A DNA stretch of 49,782 nucleotides. Origin: Planctomycetota bacterium (lineage in GTDB: Bacteria > Planctomycetota > UBA1135 > GCA-002686595). The first letter of the stretch is position 1. Every line of letters begins with the position of its first letter. The stretch is taken from positions 1 to 49,782 of the forward strand of contig JADHNZ010000022.1 in assembly GCA_016779225.1 (NCBI GenBank), given 5' to 3'. The position numbers and the translations under genes are program-made. Of the stretch, positions 9,014-17,717 are shown one piece after another. A model generated the notes under the pieces. The model ran no database searches. It worked only from the letters and a program-made list of their open reading frames with translations, and had not been told where the DNA came from.

Positions 9014-10468
9014 TCAGCTGCGCGCGCCGTGGCGTGCCAGCACGTCAGCCACGCAGCAGGTGAGCCGCTCGGCGAACTCGAGGTGCAGGAACTCGTTGGG
9101 GCCGTGCGCGTTCGAGCCGGGACCCAGCACGCCCGTGATGAGGAACTGCGCCTCGGGGAACTGCGCCCCCAGCATGCCCATGAACGGAATCGTCCCGCCC
9201 TCCCCCATCTGAACGGCTCCATGGCCCTCGAAGTGGGTGCGCGAGGCCTGGTCGACGGCCTCCTCGAGCCACGCAGCCAAGGGCGGGGCCTGCCAGCCGG
9301 GCGCGCCGTCCACGACCTCCGCCGTGACGCGCGCCCCGTAGGGCGGCTCCGCCTCCAGCGCAGCCTTCACCGCCTGACCCGCGGCCGCGGGGTCGCTGGT
9401 GGGCGGGAGGCGCAGGGAGAGCTTGAGGGTCGTGCGCGGGCGCATGACATTGCCGGCGTTGGCGAGGGGCGGCAGGCCGTCCTGGCCGGTGGTCGCGAGC
9501 TGCGGGCGCCAGGTGCGGTTGAGGACGAGCTCGGCGCCGTCCTCGGTCACGGGGCCCGCGCCGTCGTGCCAGGGGAAGCGCGCGTGCACGGCGTCCCCCA
9601 GGACCTCGGCGGCCACGCGCGCCTGGGCCACGCGGCCCTCGGGAATGGGCTCGTGCAGCGCCTCCACGAGGATGCGGCCGGTGGCGGAGTCCTCCAGGCG
9701 ATCGAGGAGCTGGCGCGCCACGCGGAAGCTCGAGGGCACCACGCCGCTGGCATCGCCCGAGTGGACGCCCTCGCGGATGACCTCGACCGTGAGGTTCACG
9801 ATGAGGTTCCCGCGCAGGGAGCTGGTGAGCCAGAGCTGGTCGTAGTTGCCAGCGCCCGAGTCCAGACAGACCACGAGCTCAGGCGCACCAATGCGCGGTG
9901 CGAGGTGCTCCACATAGGCGGGCAGGTCGAAGGAGCCGCTCTCCTCGCAGGCCTCGATCAGCACGACGCAGCGTGCGTGAGCGACGCCCTGGGCTTGGAG
10001 GGCCTCGATGGCGCAGAGGGAGGAGAAGGCCGAGTAGCCGTCGTCCGCGCCGCCGCGGCCGTAGAGCTTGCCGTCCTCGATGTGCGGCACCCAGGGACCG
10101 AGTCCCTCGCGCCAGCCCTCCATCTCCGGCTGCTTGTCGAGGTGCCCATAGAGCAGCACCGTGCCGGGAGCCGTCCCGGGGATCTCCATCAGGATCACGG
10201 GCGTGCGGCCACCGAGCACGACCACCTCGACCGTGAGGCCCGCGATGGGGCGCTCGCGGCACCAGTCGGCGATCAGGTCCACTGCACGCCGCATGTGCCC
10301 GTGTGCGGCCCAGTCCGGATCGAAGTGCGGCGACTTGTTCGGGATCCGGATGTAGTCCACCAGGGTCGGGACGATGCTGTCCTCGAACGCGCGCGCCACA
10401 TGGGCGCGCAGAGACTCGGGGTCGAGGGTGGCGGCGGCGGCGGCTTCGGTGGTGGTCGGCGGGGTCAT
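9014..10468 (-). CDS. M20 family metallopeptidase (dipeptidase/carboxypeptidase-like)
   Basis: 484 residues. The frame stays open far upstream, but that extension is antisense to two plus-strand genes; the first sensible start is ATG at 10468. The M20 (ArgE/DapE/CNDP-type) zinc motifs are visible: LLYGHLDKQPE (His-x-Asp metal and catalytic pair), GRGGADDGYSAF (bridging Asp) and LIEACEESGSFD (general-base Glu-Glu). The lid/dimerisation domain with GVHSGDASGVVPS follows, then a C-terminal GGTIPFMGM and a final His in the NAHGPNEFLHLEF region. The length fits the CNDP/dipeptidase group that cleaves di- and tripeptides; there is no signal peptide, so it is probably cytosolic. It is divergent from the gene at 10506, with 37 bp between starts. 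Confidence 0.93.
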   Translation of the reverse strand: MTPPTTTEAAAAATLDPESLRAHVARAFEDSIVPTLVDYIRIPNKSPHFDPDWAAHGHMRRAVDLIADWCRERPIAGLTVEVVVLGGRTPVILMEIPGTAPGTVLLYGHLDKQPEMEGWREGLGPWVPHIEDGKLYGRGGADDGYSAFSSLCAIEALQAQGVAHARCVVLIEACEESGSFDLPAYVEHLAPRIGAPELVVCLDSGAGNYDQLWLTSSLRGNLIVNLTVEVIREGVHSGDASGVVPSSFRVARQLLDRLEDSATGRILVEALHEPIPEGRVAQARVAAEVLGDAVHARFPWHDGAGPVTEDGAELVLNRTWRPQLATTGQDGLPPLANAGNVMRPRTTLKLSLRLPPTSDPAAAGQAVKAALEAEPPYGARVTAEVVDGAPGWQAPPLAAWLEEAVDQASRTHFEGHGAVQMGEGGTIPFMGMLGAQFPEAQFLITGVLGPGSNAHGPNEFLHLEFAERLTCCVADVLARHGARS

Positions 10469-10505
10469 GGATGCTCCTGCGGCGCCTCGATGGTAGCGTG
10501 AGTCC

Positions 10506-11099
10506 ATGGCGCTTTCCGTCCGCCTCGCGCCGCGCTCGGCCCTCCACCGCCTGCCGGTGCCAGACGCGCTCGTGCGGTTCCTGGCCGAGCAGGGGCTCGA
10601 CTGCGCGACTCTTCGCGGGACCTGCACCGACTCGGAGCTGGGGGAGCGCCTGGCCCGCCTCGGCCTCGAGCCGGGTGAGGACCTGCGGATCATGGAGCCG
10701 GCCGCCCCGGGCAGCGCGGCGGAGGACGCATGGCGCCTCCGTCCCGGGGCGCACCTGGTCACGGTCTCCCACCGCCTGCTCGTGCGAACCGGAGGCCCCG
10801 TCGCCGCGGTCGAGGCGTGGCTGATCGAGCGCCACGGCTGCCCTCCGGCGGGTGAGGACGGAGGCGCCCTCCAGCGCGTCTGCGAGCCTGGGGAGAGGCA
10901 CTCGCTCGAGCTGCGCGCGGCGCGCCTCGAGACCCTCGAGCAGGCCCTCACCCTCGAGGACCTCGTCAGGATCCTGAGCGCTGGCCAGGTCGAGCATCCC
11001 GACTTGGCCCTGCGCGCCCGCGCGGGAACGCCCCGCTCGGGCTTCTTCGAGGTGGAGTCGGTGCTCGCCATGGCGCACCTCGCGCAGGAGGCGCCGTGA
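10506..11099 (+). CDS. Protein of unknown function
   Basis: 197 residues from ATG; no signal peptide, membrane segment or motif that I recognise. The sequence is Leu/Arg/Glu-rich and looks like a folded soluble alpha/beta protein. It contains LRPGAHLVTVSHRLLVRTG and an Ala/Leu helix containing LEQALTLEDLVRIL. The last codons overlap the GTG start of the next gene by 4 bp (GTGA), so the two are translationally coupled. That coupling is the best clue to a role linked to the PHP lipoprotein, but the link is only inference. Confidence 0.7.
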   Translation: MALSVRLAPRSALHRLPVPDALVRFLAEQGLDCATLRGTCTDSELGERLARLGLEPGEDLRIMEPAAPGSAAEDAWRLRPGAHLVTVSHRLLVRTGGPVAAVEAWLIERHGCPPAGEDGGALQRVCEPGERHSLELRAARLETLEQALTLEDLVRILSAGQVEHPDLALRARAGTPRSGFFEVESVLAMAHLAQEAP

Positions 11100-13138
11100 C
11101 CCGGGCGAGGCAGCGCCCCGCGGGCCGCTGCGCTCGGTACGGGCCCAGCAGCCGTGCGCGGGCCCGCGCAGGCGTCTCTGCGCTCGGGGGCGCGCTCCTC
11201 CTCGCAGCCTGCTCGCCCTCCGGCCCCGAGGAGGCCCCGATGCGCGTCAACGACCCCGCGCCGCCGACCGCCCGCTGGGACCAGGTCGAGCAGCTGCGCG
11301 CCGGGCGAGACGCGCCGCGCCACCCCGGCGACGGGGGAGGCACCGTCCGCCTCATCCTGGCCGAGGGTGAGGAGGCGCGCGTCCCCGTCAGCACCCCGCG
11401 GACCTGGACCCTCGAGCTCACGGTGGGTCCCGAGGGCATCGCCGAGGGCGGCGGCGTGTACCTCATGCCCGAGCCCTTCTGGGGCTGGAGCCCGCCGCAC
11501 CAGAGCGGCGCGGGCCGCCTTGGGTTCACAACTGCGGCAACCGCTGCGGAGGGAGTCGAGCTCGAGGCCAGCGCGGGAGGCGGCCTGTTCCTCGCCACGG
11601 TGCGTGGGCGGGCCCTGCGCCCGGGAGAGCAGGTGACCCTGGTCTATGGCGCGGGGTCCGGCGCCCTCTCCGATCGTCACGCTGAGCGCGCGGCCCGCAT
11701 CTGGCTCGCCGTCGACGCGGACGGCGACGGCGTGCGCACGGTGCTCACCGACTCCCCCACGGTGGAGGTGCTCGCAGGTCCGCCTGCCCTGCTCTCCGCA
11801 ACGGCCCCTGCGATCGTCCGTCCGGGCGAGCGGGGCGTGCTGCGCATCGCGGTGCTGGACGCCCTGGCGAACCGCGGAGTCCAGGCCTCCGGGAGGATCC
11901 GCATCCAGAGGGCCCCGGCCGACTGGGACCTGCCTGCCGAGGTGCCCCTCCCCACCGAGGCAGAGGGCGTGCTGGCCGTGCCCTTCCGCGCAGGCGCAGC
12001 GGGCCTCGTTCGCCTCGAGCTCACCTTCGACGGCACCGAGCCGCCGCTCGAGACCCGCGTGGCACCGCTGCTGGTGCACGCCCGGCGACCTCGGGTGCGC
12101 TGGGCGGACCTGCACGGACACTCGGGCCTCTCCGACGGCACGGGGACGCCTGACGACTGGTACCGCTACGCGCGCGAGGTGGCGGGACTCGACATCGCCG
12201 CGCTGACCGACCACGACCACTTCGGGGTGCGCTTCCTGGATGAGCCCAATGGCCTCTGGAGCGAGCTGGTCGCGACCGCGGCCCGACACCACGAGCCGGG
12301 CGAGTTCGTGACCCTGCCCGCCTACGAGTGGACCAGCTGGATCCACGGCCACCGCCATGTGCTGCACTTCGCGGAGAGCGGACCCCTGCTGTCGTCCCTG
12401 GCCGAGGAGACCGAGCGGCCGGACCAGCTGTGGGACGCCCTGCGCGGGCTGCCGGCCATGACCCTCGCACACCACTCGTCCGGCGACCCGATCCCGGTCA
12501 ACTGGACCTTCCGGCCCGACCCCGTGCTGGAGCCCCTCACCGAGATCGCCAGCGTGCACGGCTCGAGCGAGGCCGCGGACGGGCCCCAGGCCGTGCGCGG
12601 CAGCCGGCCCGGCCGCTTCGTGCGGGACCAGCTCGACTCCGGCGTGCAGCTCGGGTTCGTCGCCTCCGGAGACGGCCACGACGGACACCCGGGCCTCGCC
12701 CACCGCTCCCCCGTCTATGGCGCCCTCGGAACGCGCCGCATCGGCACCGGAGGCCTGGCAGGCCTCGAGTGTGAGGACCTCAACCGCGCAAGCGTGCTTG
12801 AGTGCCTGCGCGCTCGACGGACCTTTGCGACGAACGGCCCGCGCATGCTGCTGCACGCGCGGCTCTCGGGGGAGGCGCCGGGTGCGGGTCTCGGCCCCGG
12901 AGCCAGCGACACGCTCGAGGTGGAGCTGCACGGCACCGCCTCCCTGGCTCGGGCCGTGGTCGTGCGGGACGGAGCGCTCTACGACCTCGACCTCGGGGTG
13001 CGGGCCACGGCAGGCGAGCTGATCGGGCGCTTCGCCTTGCCAGGCGGAGCCCTGGAGCCCGGGGACTACGCCTACCTGCGCGTCGAACAGGTCGACGGCG
13101 GCTGCGTCTGGTCGAGCCCCTGGTTCGGAGCCCCCTAG
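11096..13138 (+). CDS. DUF3604/PHP-domain lipoprotein (putative metal-dependent hydrolase)
   Basis: 680 residues from a GTG start that overlaps the previous gene by 4 bp. A basic N-terminus is followed by LGGALLLAACSPSG, a lipobox with Cys at about residue 39. After about 300 residues of beta-rich sequence comes a PHP-type metal site: WADLHGHSGLSDGTG (HxH), IAALTDHDHFGVRF (DHDH), TLPAYEWTSWIHGHRHVLHF (Glu and His ligands) and LAHHSSGDPIP. This order is typical of DUF3604/PHP proteins, which may cleave phosphoesters. The C-terminal part (residues 560-680) is beta-sandwich-like. The stop codon lies inside a CTAG shared with the convergent gene's stop. Substrate unknown; probably acts on the outside of the cytoplasmic membrane or in the outer membrane. 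Confidence 0.88.
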   Translation: MTRARQRPAGRCARYGPSSRARARAGVSALGGALLLAACSPSGPEEAPMRVNDPAPPTARWDQVEQLRAGRDAPRHPGDGGGTVRLILAEGEEARVPVSTPRTWTLELTVGPEGIAEGGGVYLMPEPFWGWSPPHQSGAGRLGFTTAATAAEGVELEASAGGGLFLATVRGRALRPGEQVTLVYGAGSGALSDRHAERAARIWLAVDADGDGVRTVLTDSPTVEVLAGPPALLSATAPAIVRPGERGVLRIAVLDALANRGVQASGRIRIQRAPADWDLPAEVPLPTEAEGVLAVPFRAGAAGLVRLELTFDGTEPPLETRVAPLLVHARRPRVRWADLHGHSGLSDGTGTPDDWYRYAREVAGLDIAALTDHDHFGVRFLDEPNGLWSELVATAARHHEPGEFVTLPAYEWTSWIHGHRHVLHFAESGPLLSSLAEETERPDQLWDALRGLPAMTLAHHSSGDPIPVNWTFRPDPVLEPLTEIASVHGSSEAADGPQAVRGSRPGRFVRDQLDSGVQLGFVASGDGHDGHPGLAHRSPVYGALGTRRIGTGGLAGLECEDLNRASVLECLRARRTFATNGPRMLLHARLSGEAPGAGLGPGASDTLEVELHGTASLARAVVVRDGALYDLDLGVRATAGELIGRFALPGGALEPGDYAYLRVEQVDGGCVWSSPWFGAP

Positions 13139-15141
13139 GCGCTCACGGCGCGGGGCCCGGAGTCCTCGCCGCCGCTGCAAACGCGGTTCCTTCCGGCAGC
13201 CTTGGCCCGGTACAGGGCCTGGTCCGCGGTCCGCAGCAGGTCGTCGATGCCGCGCATCCAGGCCTCGCGCGTCGCAACGCCCACGCTGATCGTGAGCGCC
13301 ACGGGCTCGTCCAGGTGCAGGGGCGGGAGGTCCTCCACCGCGCGCCGCAGGCGCTCGGCAGCCACCTGCGCCGTCTCCAGATCACCCCCCGGGACGAGCA
13401 CTAGGAACTCCTCTCCGCCCACGCGAGCAACCATGTCGCCCGCGCGGCTGCTCTCACCGAGAGTGTCGGAGACCTCGCGCAGCACCGCGTCTCCGATGTC
13501 GTGGCCACCGCCATCGTTGATGGCCTTGAAGTGGTCTAGGTCCACGAGGGCCACCGAGAGCGGCTGGCCGCTGCGGCGGCTGCGCTCCCACTCCTGCTTG
13601 AGCTGCTGCATCCCGAAGCGGCGGTTGGGCAGGCCGGTGAGCGGATCGGTGAGGGCGGCCGAGCGCAGCCTGCGCCCAAGCAGACCCATCTCGGCGGCGC
13701 TGCGGAAGCTGCTCCGCTCCGCGTCGAGCAGCCGCGCGCGCTCGCGGGCGTTGCGGCAGCCCACGCGCACGCGCGCCAGCACGAGGCGCGCCGTGGCCGG
13801 CATCACGAGGACATCGTCGGCGCCTGCGTCGAGGAGGTCGACGGAGACCTCCTCGCGGGTCGCACCGGTGAGCACGATCAGGTGCATGCTGCGCCCAACG
13901 GTCGAGCGGCGCAGGACGCGCAGCAGCTCGAGCGCCGGCCCGGGATCGGCCGGGGACTCGATGAGCACCACCTGTGGGTGCATGTGCAGCGCCAGCTCGA
14001 GGGCGGCGCGATGGCCACGGGCCTCGAGGGTCTCGTAGTCGCCGCTCTCGAGGGCCTCCTCCAGAGCGCCGAAGGCGCCGGCCCTGGACTCCACGAGGAG
14101 CACGCGATCCGGGCGCTCCGTGCCGCTCTCGCTCCCAACCTCGGGTGCGTCGAGGGTCAGGGCGAACGGGTCGTGTTCGAGCGGGGCTGCCGGAGCCACC
14201 ATCGGCACGGGAGCAGGCTCGCGCAGGCGGGCCTGGACGAGGGCGAGCGACAGATCGCCCAGGGGGTCGCCAATGGCGCGCACGCCGGTGGTCCGCGCCC
14301 AGCTGCGCCAGACCTCTCCGAGCGCAGAAGCACGCTGCAGCAGGGCGCTGGCGTCGTGCCCCAGGGAGGCTGCTGTGCCCAGCAGCTCGTCGAGGGCAAC
14401 CCCACGGCTGACCACCGGCTCGCGCGGGTCGTTGGAGAGGACCCGTCCAAGGGCCTGGGCAAGGCGCAGGACCTGACCCGAGCGCTCCGCGGTCGCGTGG
14501 TCGCCCTCGCCGCTGCTCAGGCGCCCGGCCGCGGCAAGGAGGGCATGCACGAAGGCGTCTGGGAGCCCCCAGTCACGCAGCAGACAGGCGCTCACCTCCA
14601 CATGGTCGATCTCGAACTCCCGCACCTCGAGGGCCATCAGGCCTGCGCGTCGCGCCGCGCGCGGGTCCTCCCAGACGCGCGAGTAGCGCTCGGTGTGCAC
14701 GCAGGCGAGGGCGAGCTGGCCGACCTCACTCAGGAGCCCGAGGGTGAAGTGTGTGACGGGGTCCAGGCCCGCGTCCTCGGCGAGGCCCTGGGCCGACACG
14801 GCGACCGCGAGCGCCCGGCTCCAGTAGAGGTCGGCCTGGAACGAGCCGCCCCCGGGAACGCGGGTTTCAAGGAGCGTGAACCCGAGGGCCACGCTGCGGA
14901 TCGTGCGGGCCCCGAGCCGCATGGCCGCCTCGTGCACATCAGCAACGGGGGCGCCGGAGGCGGCCGCGTTGGCCAGCTGGAGGATGCGCCCGGTGAGGGC
15001 GGGGTCACTGCGGAGCAGCTCCACGAGCTCGGCCTGCTCGAAGTCCTCACCGCGGGTGAGCTCGAGGATGCGCAGCCCCAGCGCCGAGGGACTCGGCAGG
15101 TTCCGCGCCAGGCGCAGCTCGTCGAAGCGGTGAGGCCCCAT
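13135..15141 (-). CDS. HDOD - pseudo-receiver - GGDEF protein (probable diguanylate cyclase)
   Basis: 668 residues, start ATG 15141 (MGPHRFDELRLARNL), chosen because it aligns with the start of the paralog at 15144-17153. Residues about 10-270 are an HDOD domain (LLRSDPALTGRILQLANAA, GARTIRSVALGF, FEIDHVEVSACLL). A CheY-like domain follows, but its key residues are changed: the acidic pair is Glu-Ser (LLVESRAG), the phospho-acceptor Asp is Glu (VVLIESPAD) and the conserved Lys is Met (VLVMPA). The C-terminal GGDEF domain is intact: LTDPLTGLPNRR, DLDHFKAINDGGGHDIGD and VGGEEFLVL. A full product-inhibition I-site RAGD precedes it. It starts 2 bp after the upstream gene's stop, so it is the last gene of a three-gene operon. 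Likely role: c-di-GMP synthesis with phosphorylation-independent control. Confidence 0.92.
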   Translation of the reverse strand: MGPHRFDELRLARNLPSPSALGLRILELTRGEDFEQAELVELLRSDPALTGRILQLANAAASGAPVADVHEAAMRLGARTIRSVALGFTLLETRVPGGGSFQADLYWSRALAVAVSAQGLAEDAGLDPVTHFTLGLLSEVGQLALACVHTERYSRVWEDPRAARRAGLMALEVREFEIDHVEVSACLLRDWGLPDAFVHALLAAAGRLSSGEGDHATAERSGQVLRLAQALGRVLSNDPREPVVSRGVALDELLGTAASLGHDASALLQRASALGEVWRSWARTTGVRAIGDPLGDLSLALVQARLREPAPVPMVAPAAPLEHDPFALTLDAPEVGSESGTERPDRVLLVESRAGAFGALEEALESGDYETLEARGHRAALELALHMHPQVVLIESPADPGPALELLRVLRRSTVGRSMHLIVLTGATREEVSVDLLDAGADDVLVMPATARLVLARVRVGCRNARERARLLDAERSSFRSAAEMGLLGRRLRSAALTDPLTGLPNRRFGMQQLKQEWERSRRSGQPLSVALVDLDHFKAINDGGGHDIGDAVLREVSDTLGESSRAGDMVARVGGEEFLVLVPGGDLETAQVAAERLRRAVEDLPPLHLDEPVALTISVGVATREAWMRGIDDLLRTADQALYRAKAAGRNRVCSGGEDSGPRAVSA

Positions 15142-15143
15142 GG

Positions 15144-17153
15144 TCAGGCGCTCCGGCGCAGGACATCCCAGCCGTCGACCACGACGCGGTTCCGGCCGCC
15201 GGCCTTGGCGGCGTAGAGCGCGTGGTCGGCCGCCTTGAGCAGCTGGTCGCTGTCCAGGGTGTCGACCCGCCGCGAGGCGATCCCGATGCTCACGGTCAGC
15301 GGACGCGGCAGGCCGGCGGCGCGGGCCACCGAGGCCTCGATGGCACGGCACCACTCCTCGGCGAGCTCGGCCGCGCGGGCCTCGGTGATCCCGGGGAGGA
15401 CCACGACGAACTCCTCGCCGCCCAGGCGACAGACCTCGCCCCGGCCCTGCTGCTGAGCCGCGAGCGTGCGCGCGACCTCGACCAGGACCAGGTCCCCCAC
15501 ATCGTGCCCGTGCTCGTCATTCACGCGCTTGAAGTGGTCCACATCCAGCATCGCCAGGCTGAGCGCCTGGGGCTGCTCCGGCGACGCCGCCCAGCACTGC
15601 TGGAGGCGGTTCATCGCATGGCGCCGGTTGGGCAGGCCCGTGAGAGGGTCGGTCAGCGACGCGATCTGCAGCTTCCGGTTCAGGCGCCCGAGCTCGGCCT
15701 TCTGAGCCTCGAGCTTCTGGCGGTCGAGGGCGACCTTGCGCTGCAGGCGCGTGGCACGGATTCCGCCGCGCACGCGCGCGCACAGCACGCGAGGCAGGTA
15801 GGGCTTGACGATGAAGTCGTCGGCCTCGGCGTCGAAGGCCCTGACGATCGTCTCGTCCTCCTCGTGCGCCGTGACGAGCACGATGAACATGCGCGAGCCC
15901 AGCTCCGTCTGGCGCAGGGCGCGGCACAGCTCGAAGCCGTCCATCTCCGGCATCGCCAGGTCCGAGAGGACGATGTCCGGGGCGTGCTCGAGGGCCATGC
16001 GCAGGCCCTCCTGGCCGCCGCGAGCCTCGAGCACCTCGTAGCCGTCCGCGCTGAGGAGGTGGCTCGCAAGGCGCAGGGACACCGGGTCGTCGTCCACGAC
16101 CAGGATGCGGAAGCGCTCGCTGACCTCCTGGATGGGGGCGCGCCCGGTCTCCTGGGCTCCTTCGCTGGGCTCGTCCTGAGTCGCGGCCGCCCGCCGCGAG
16201 TGAGGACCGCCCGCCGCCGACTCCCTCTGCGGGGTGACGCGCTGGGACCAGCGCCGCAGCTGCTCGAGGCCGCGGGGGTCCGCGGTGGGGATGCCGAGCA
16301 GGCGCCCCCAGCCGACCCAAGCCCTGGAGGAGCCGTCGAACAGCACCGCGAAGGCCGCTTCGTCGAGGCCGAGGGTCGCGGCCAGCTCGCCGAGAGCCGC
16401 CAGGGTGGCCTGCCACTCACGCGGCTCACGGCTGCGCGGGGCACTCATACCCTCGGCCAGGCAGTCGGCAGCCTTGAGGACGCGGGCCAGGGTCGTCGCC
16501 GCGGCGTCCTGGGTCTCGCTCCCGCCGAAGGCGTCGAGCAGGGCGAGGCCAAGGTGCTCGGGAAGCCCCCAGTCGGAGAACAGGCACGCAGCCGCCTGCA
16601 CATGGTCGATATCGAAGGCCTGCTGCTCAGCGGCGCGCAGCTTGGCGCGGTCCACGCCGCGGTGCTCCATCAGCAGGCTGCCGTAGGTCCGCGGGTGCAC
16701 GCTCGCGAGGGCCAGTGCGCCGATCTCGGCGAGCAGGCCGCACACATAGGCCTCCTGGGGACGGCTGTGGCCCATCCGCGCCGCCAGCGCCTGGGCCGCG
16801 ACGGCCCGCGCCAGGGAGCGTCCCCAGTACTGCTCGTAGTCGAAGCCCGGGCAGGTGTCCCCGCGGCGCGCGGAGACGAGCGAGAAGGCCAGGGCCAGGT
16901 CGCGCACCGTGCGACCGCCCAGCCTCATCAGGGCGTCCTGCACGCTGGTGCAGGGCTCGACGCCGCCGCGGTCAGCGGAGTTCGCGAGCTTGAGGATGCG
17001 CGAGGTGAGCGAGGGATCCGAGCGCAGGACCTCGGCCATCTCCTCGGCGCTGTAGTCCTCCGTCCGGGTCAGCTCCAGGATGCGCATGCCCACGCCAGCC
17101 GGCGTGGGCAGGCTCCCAGAGAGACGCAGGTCCTCGAAGGCGCGGCCAATCAA
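15144..17153 (-). CDS. HDOD - receiver - GGDEF response regulator (probable diguanylate cyclase)
   Basis: 669 residues from a TTG start at 17153. TTG is supported by a 4-bp TTGA overlap with the Hpt gene's stop and by the match of the first residues (GRAFEDLRLSGSLPTPAGVGMRI) in two parts, GRAFEDLRLSG and SLPTPAGVGMRI, with the paralog's start. An HDOD domain fills the first 270 residues. The receiver is canonical: ILVVDDDP, IVLSDLAMPEMDG with phospho-acceptor Asp, LVTAHEED and FIVKPY with Lys. A short coiled linker leads to a GGDEF domain (LTDPLTGLPNRR, DVDHFKRVNDEHGHDVGD, LGGEEFVVVL). The residues at the I-site position are not RxxD, so product inhibition may be absent. It is the middle gene of the operon and the likely partner of the Hpt protein. 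Confidence 0.93.
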   Translation of the reverse strand: MIGRAFEDLRLSGSLPTPAGVGMRILELTRTEDYSAEEMAEVLRSDPSLTSRILKLANSADRGGVEPCTSVQDALMRLGGRTVRDLALAFSLVSARRGDTCPGFDYEQYWGRSLARAVAAQALAARMGHSRPQEAYVCGLLAEIGALALASVHPRTYGSLLMEHRGVDRAKLRAAEQQAFDIDHVQAAACLFSDWGLPEHLGLALLDAFGGSETQDAAATTLARVLKAADCLAEGMSAPRSREPREWQATLAALGELAATLGLDEAAFAVLFDGSSRAWVGWGRLLGIPTADPRGLEQLRRWSQRVTPQRESAAGGPHSRRAAATQDEPSEGAQETGRAPIQEVSERFRILVVDDDPVSLRLASHLLSADGYEVLEARGGQEGLRMALEHAPDIVLSDLAMPEMDGFELCRALRQTELGSRMFIVLVTAHEEDETIVRAFDAEADDFIVKPYLPRVLCARVRGGIRATRLQRKVALDRQKLEAQKAELGRLNRKLQIASLTDPLTGLPNRRHAMNRLQQCWAASPEQPQALSLAMLDVDHFKRVNDEHGHDVGDLVLVEVARTLAAQQQGRGEVCRLGGEEFVVVLPGITEARAAELAEEWCRAIEASVARAAGLPRPLTVSIGIASRRVDTLDSDQLLKAADHALYAAKAGGRNRVVVDGWDVLRRSA

Positions 17154-17563
17154 GAGGTCCCCCGGGCCGCGCGAGCCTGGATGCGGATGAGGGCGAGCTC
17201 GGTGTCGCGCCACAGCTGGCGCAGGGCGCGGGGCGCGCCGTCGGGCAGGGTTCCCCGACGCGCCTCCTGCTCGAGTAGCGAGCACGCCGCGGCCAGGGAC
17301 TGGGCGCCAACCGTTCCCGCCGAGCCCTTGAGGCCGTGGGCCTCCACGAGGGCAGCCTCCAGGTCTCCGTGCTCGAGAGCCCTCACCAGGCGGGGCAGCC
17401 GGTCGCGCGCGCTGTCGAGGAACAGGTCGAGGATCTCCACGAGCACGGCAGCCTCTCCAGGGCGGTCCAGCGCCTCGATGCGGGCGATGGACTCCTGGCT
17501 GACGAGCGGCGTGGGGTTCGCTTCGGACTCCGTGGGGAGCCCCGTGTCCTCGGGGTGCTGCAT
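17150..17563 (-). CDS. Hpt-domain phosphotransfer protein
   Basis: 137 residues with start ATG 17563 (MQHPEDTG). The body is one four-helix Hpt domain carrying EAHGLKGSAGTVGA at about residues 75-88, with the phosphorylatable His in the H-x-L-K-G-S motif. The preceding helix LVEILDLFLDSARDRLPRL is typical of Hpt proteins. No histidine kinase is near it, so its phosphate must come from a kinase encoded elsewhere. The stop overlaps the TTG start of the HDOD-receiver-GGDEF gene, which makes that receiver the obvious phosphoryl partner. It is the first gene of the operon. No strong Shine-Dalgarno is visible. Confidence 0.88.
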   Translation of the reverse strand: MQHPEDTGLPTESEANPTPLVSQESIARIEALDRPGEAAVLVEILDLFLDSARDRLPRLVRALEHGDLEAALVEAHGLKGSAGTVGAQSLAAACSLLEQEARRGTLPDGAPRALRQLWRDTELALIRIQARAARGTS

Positions 17564-17639
17564 GGCGGGGGGAGCACCGCCCCGAGCGGGAGCGGCACAC
17601 CCCCTGGATCGGCCACCCCAGGGCCCCAGGTGCAGCCCT

Positions 17640-17654
17640 GTCTCGGATCGAGAC
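17640..17654. promoter_or_regulatory. Short inverted repeat between lipB and the Hpt gene
   Basis: GTCTCG-GAT-CGAGAC is a perfect 6-bp inverted repeat in the 154-bp gap between the lipB stop (17718) and the Hpt start (17563). A further ATCGAGACG copy follows within 20 bp. It could be an operator for the Hpt operon or a weak hairpin after lipB; there is no T-run to call a terminator. Confidence 0.3.
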
Positions 17655-17717
17655 GCCTCGAATCGAGACGGGGACGCCCGATCGGCCTGGCGGGGGAGTC
17701 CTCGCCGAGGGGAGGCC

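Noticed and set aside
10469..13180. A 900-codon N-terminal extension of the M20 peptidase frame
   Set aside because: It is antisense to the PHP lipoprotein and the orphan gene, has Arg/Pro/Gly-rich nonsense composition and no domain. High GC makes antisense frames stay open.
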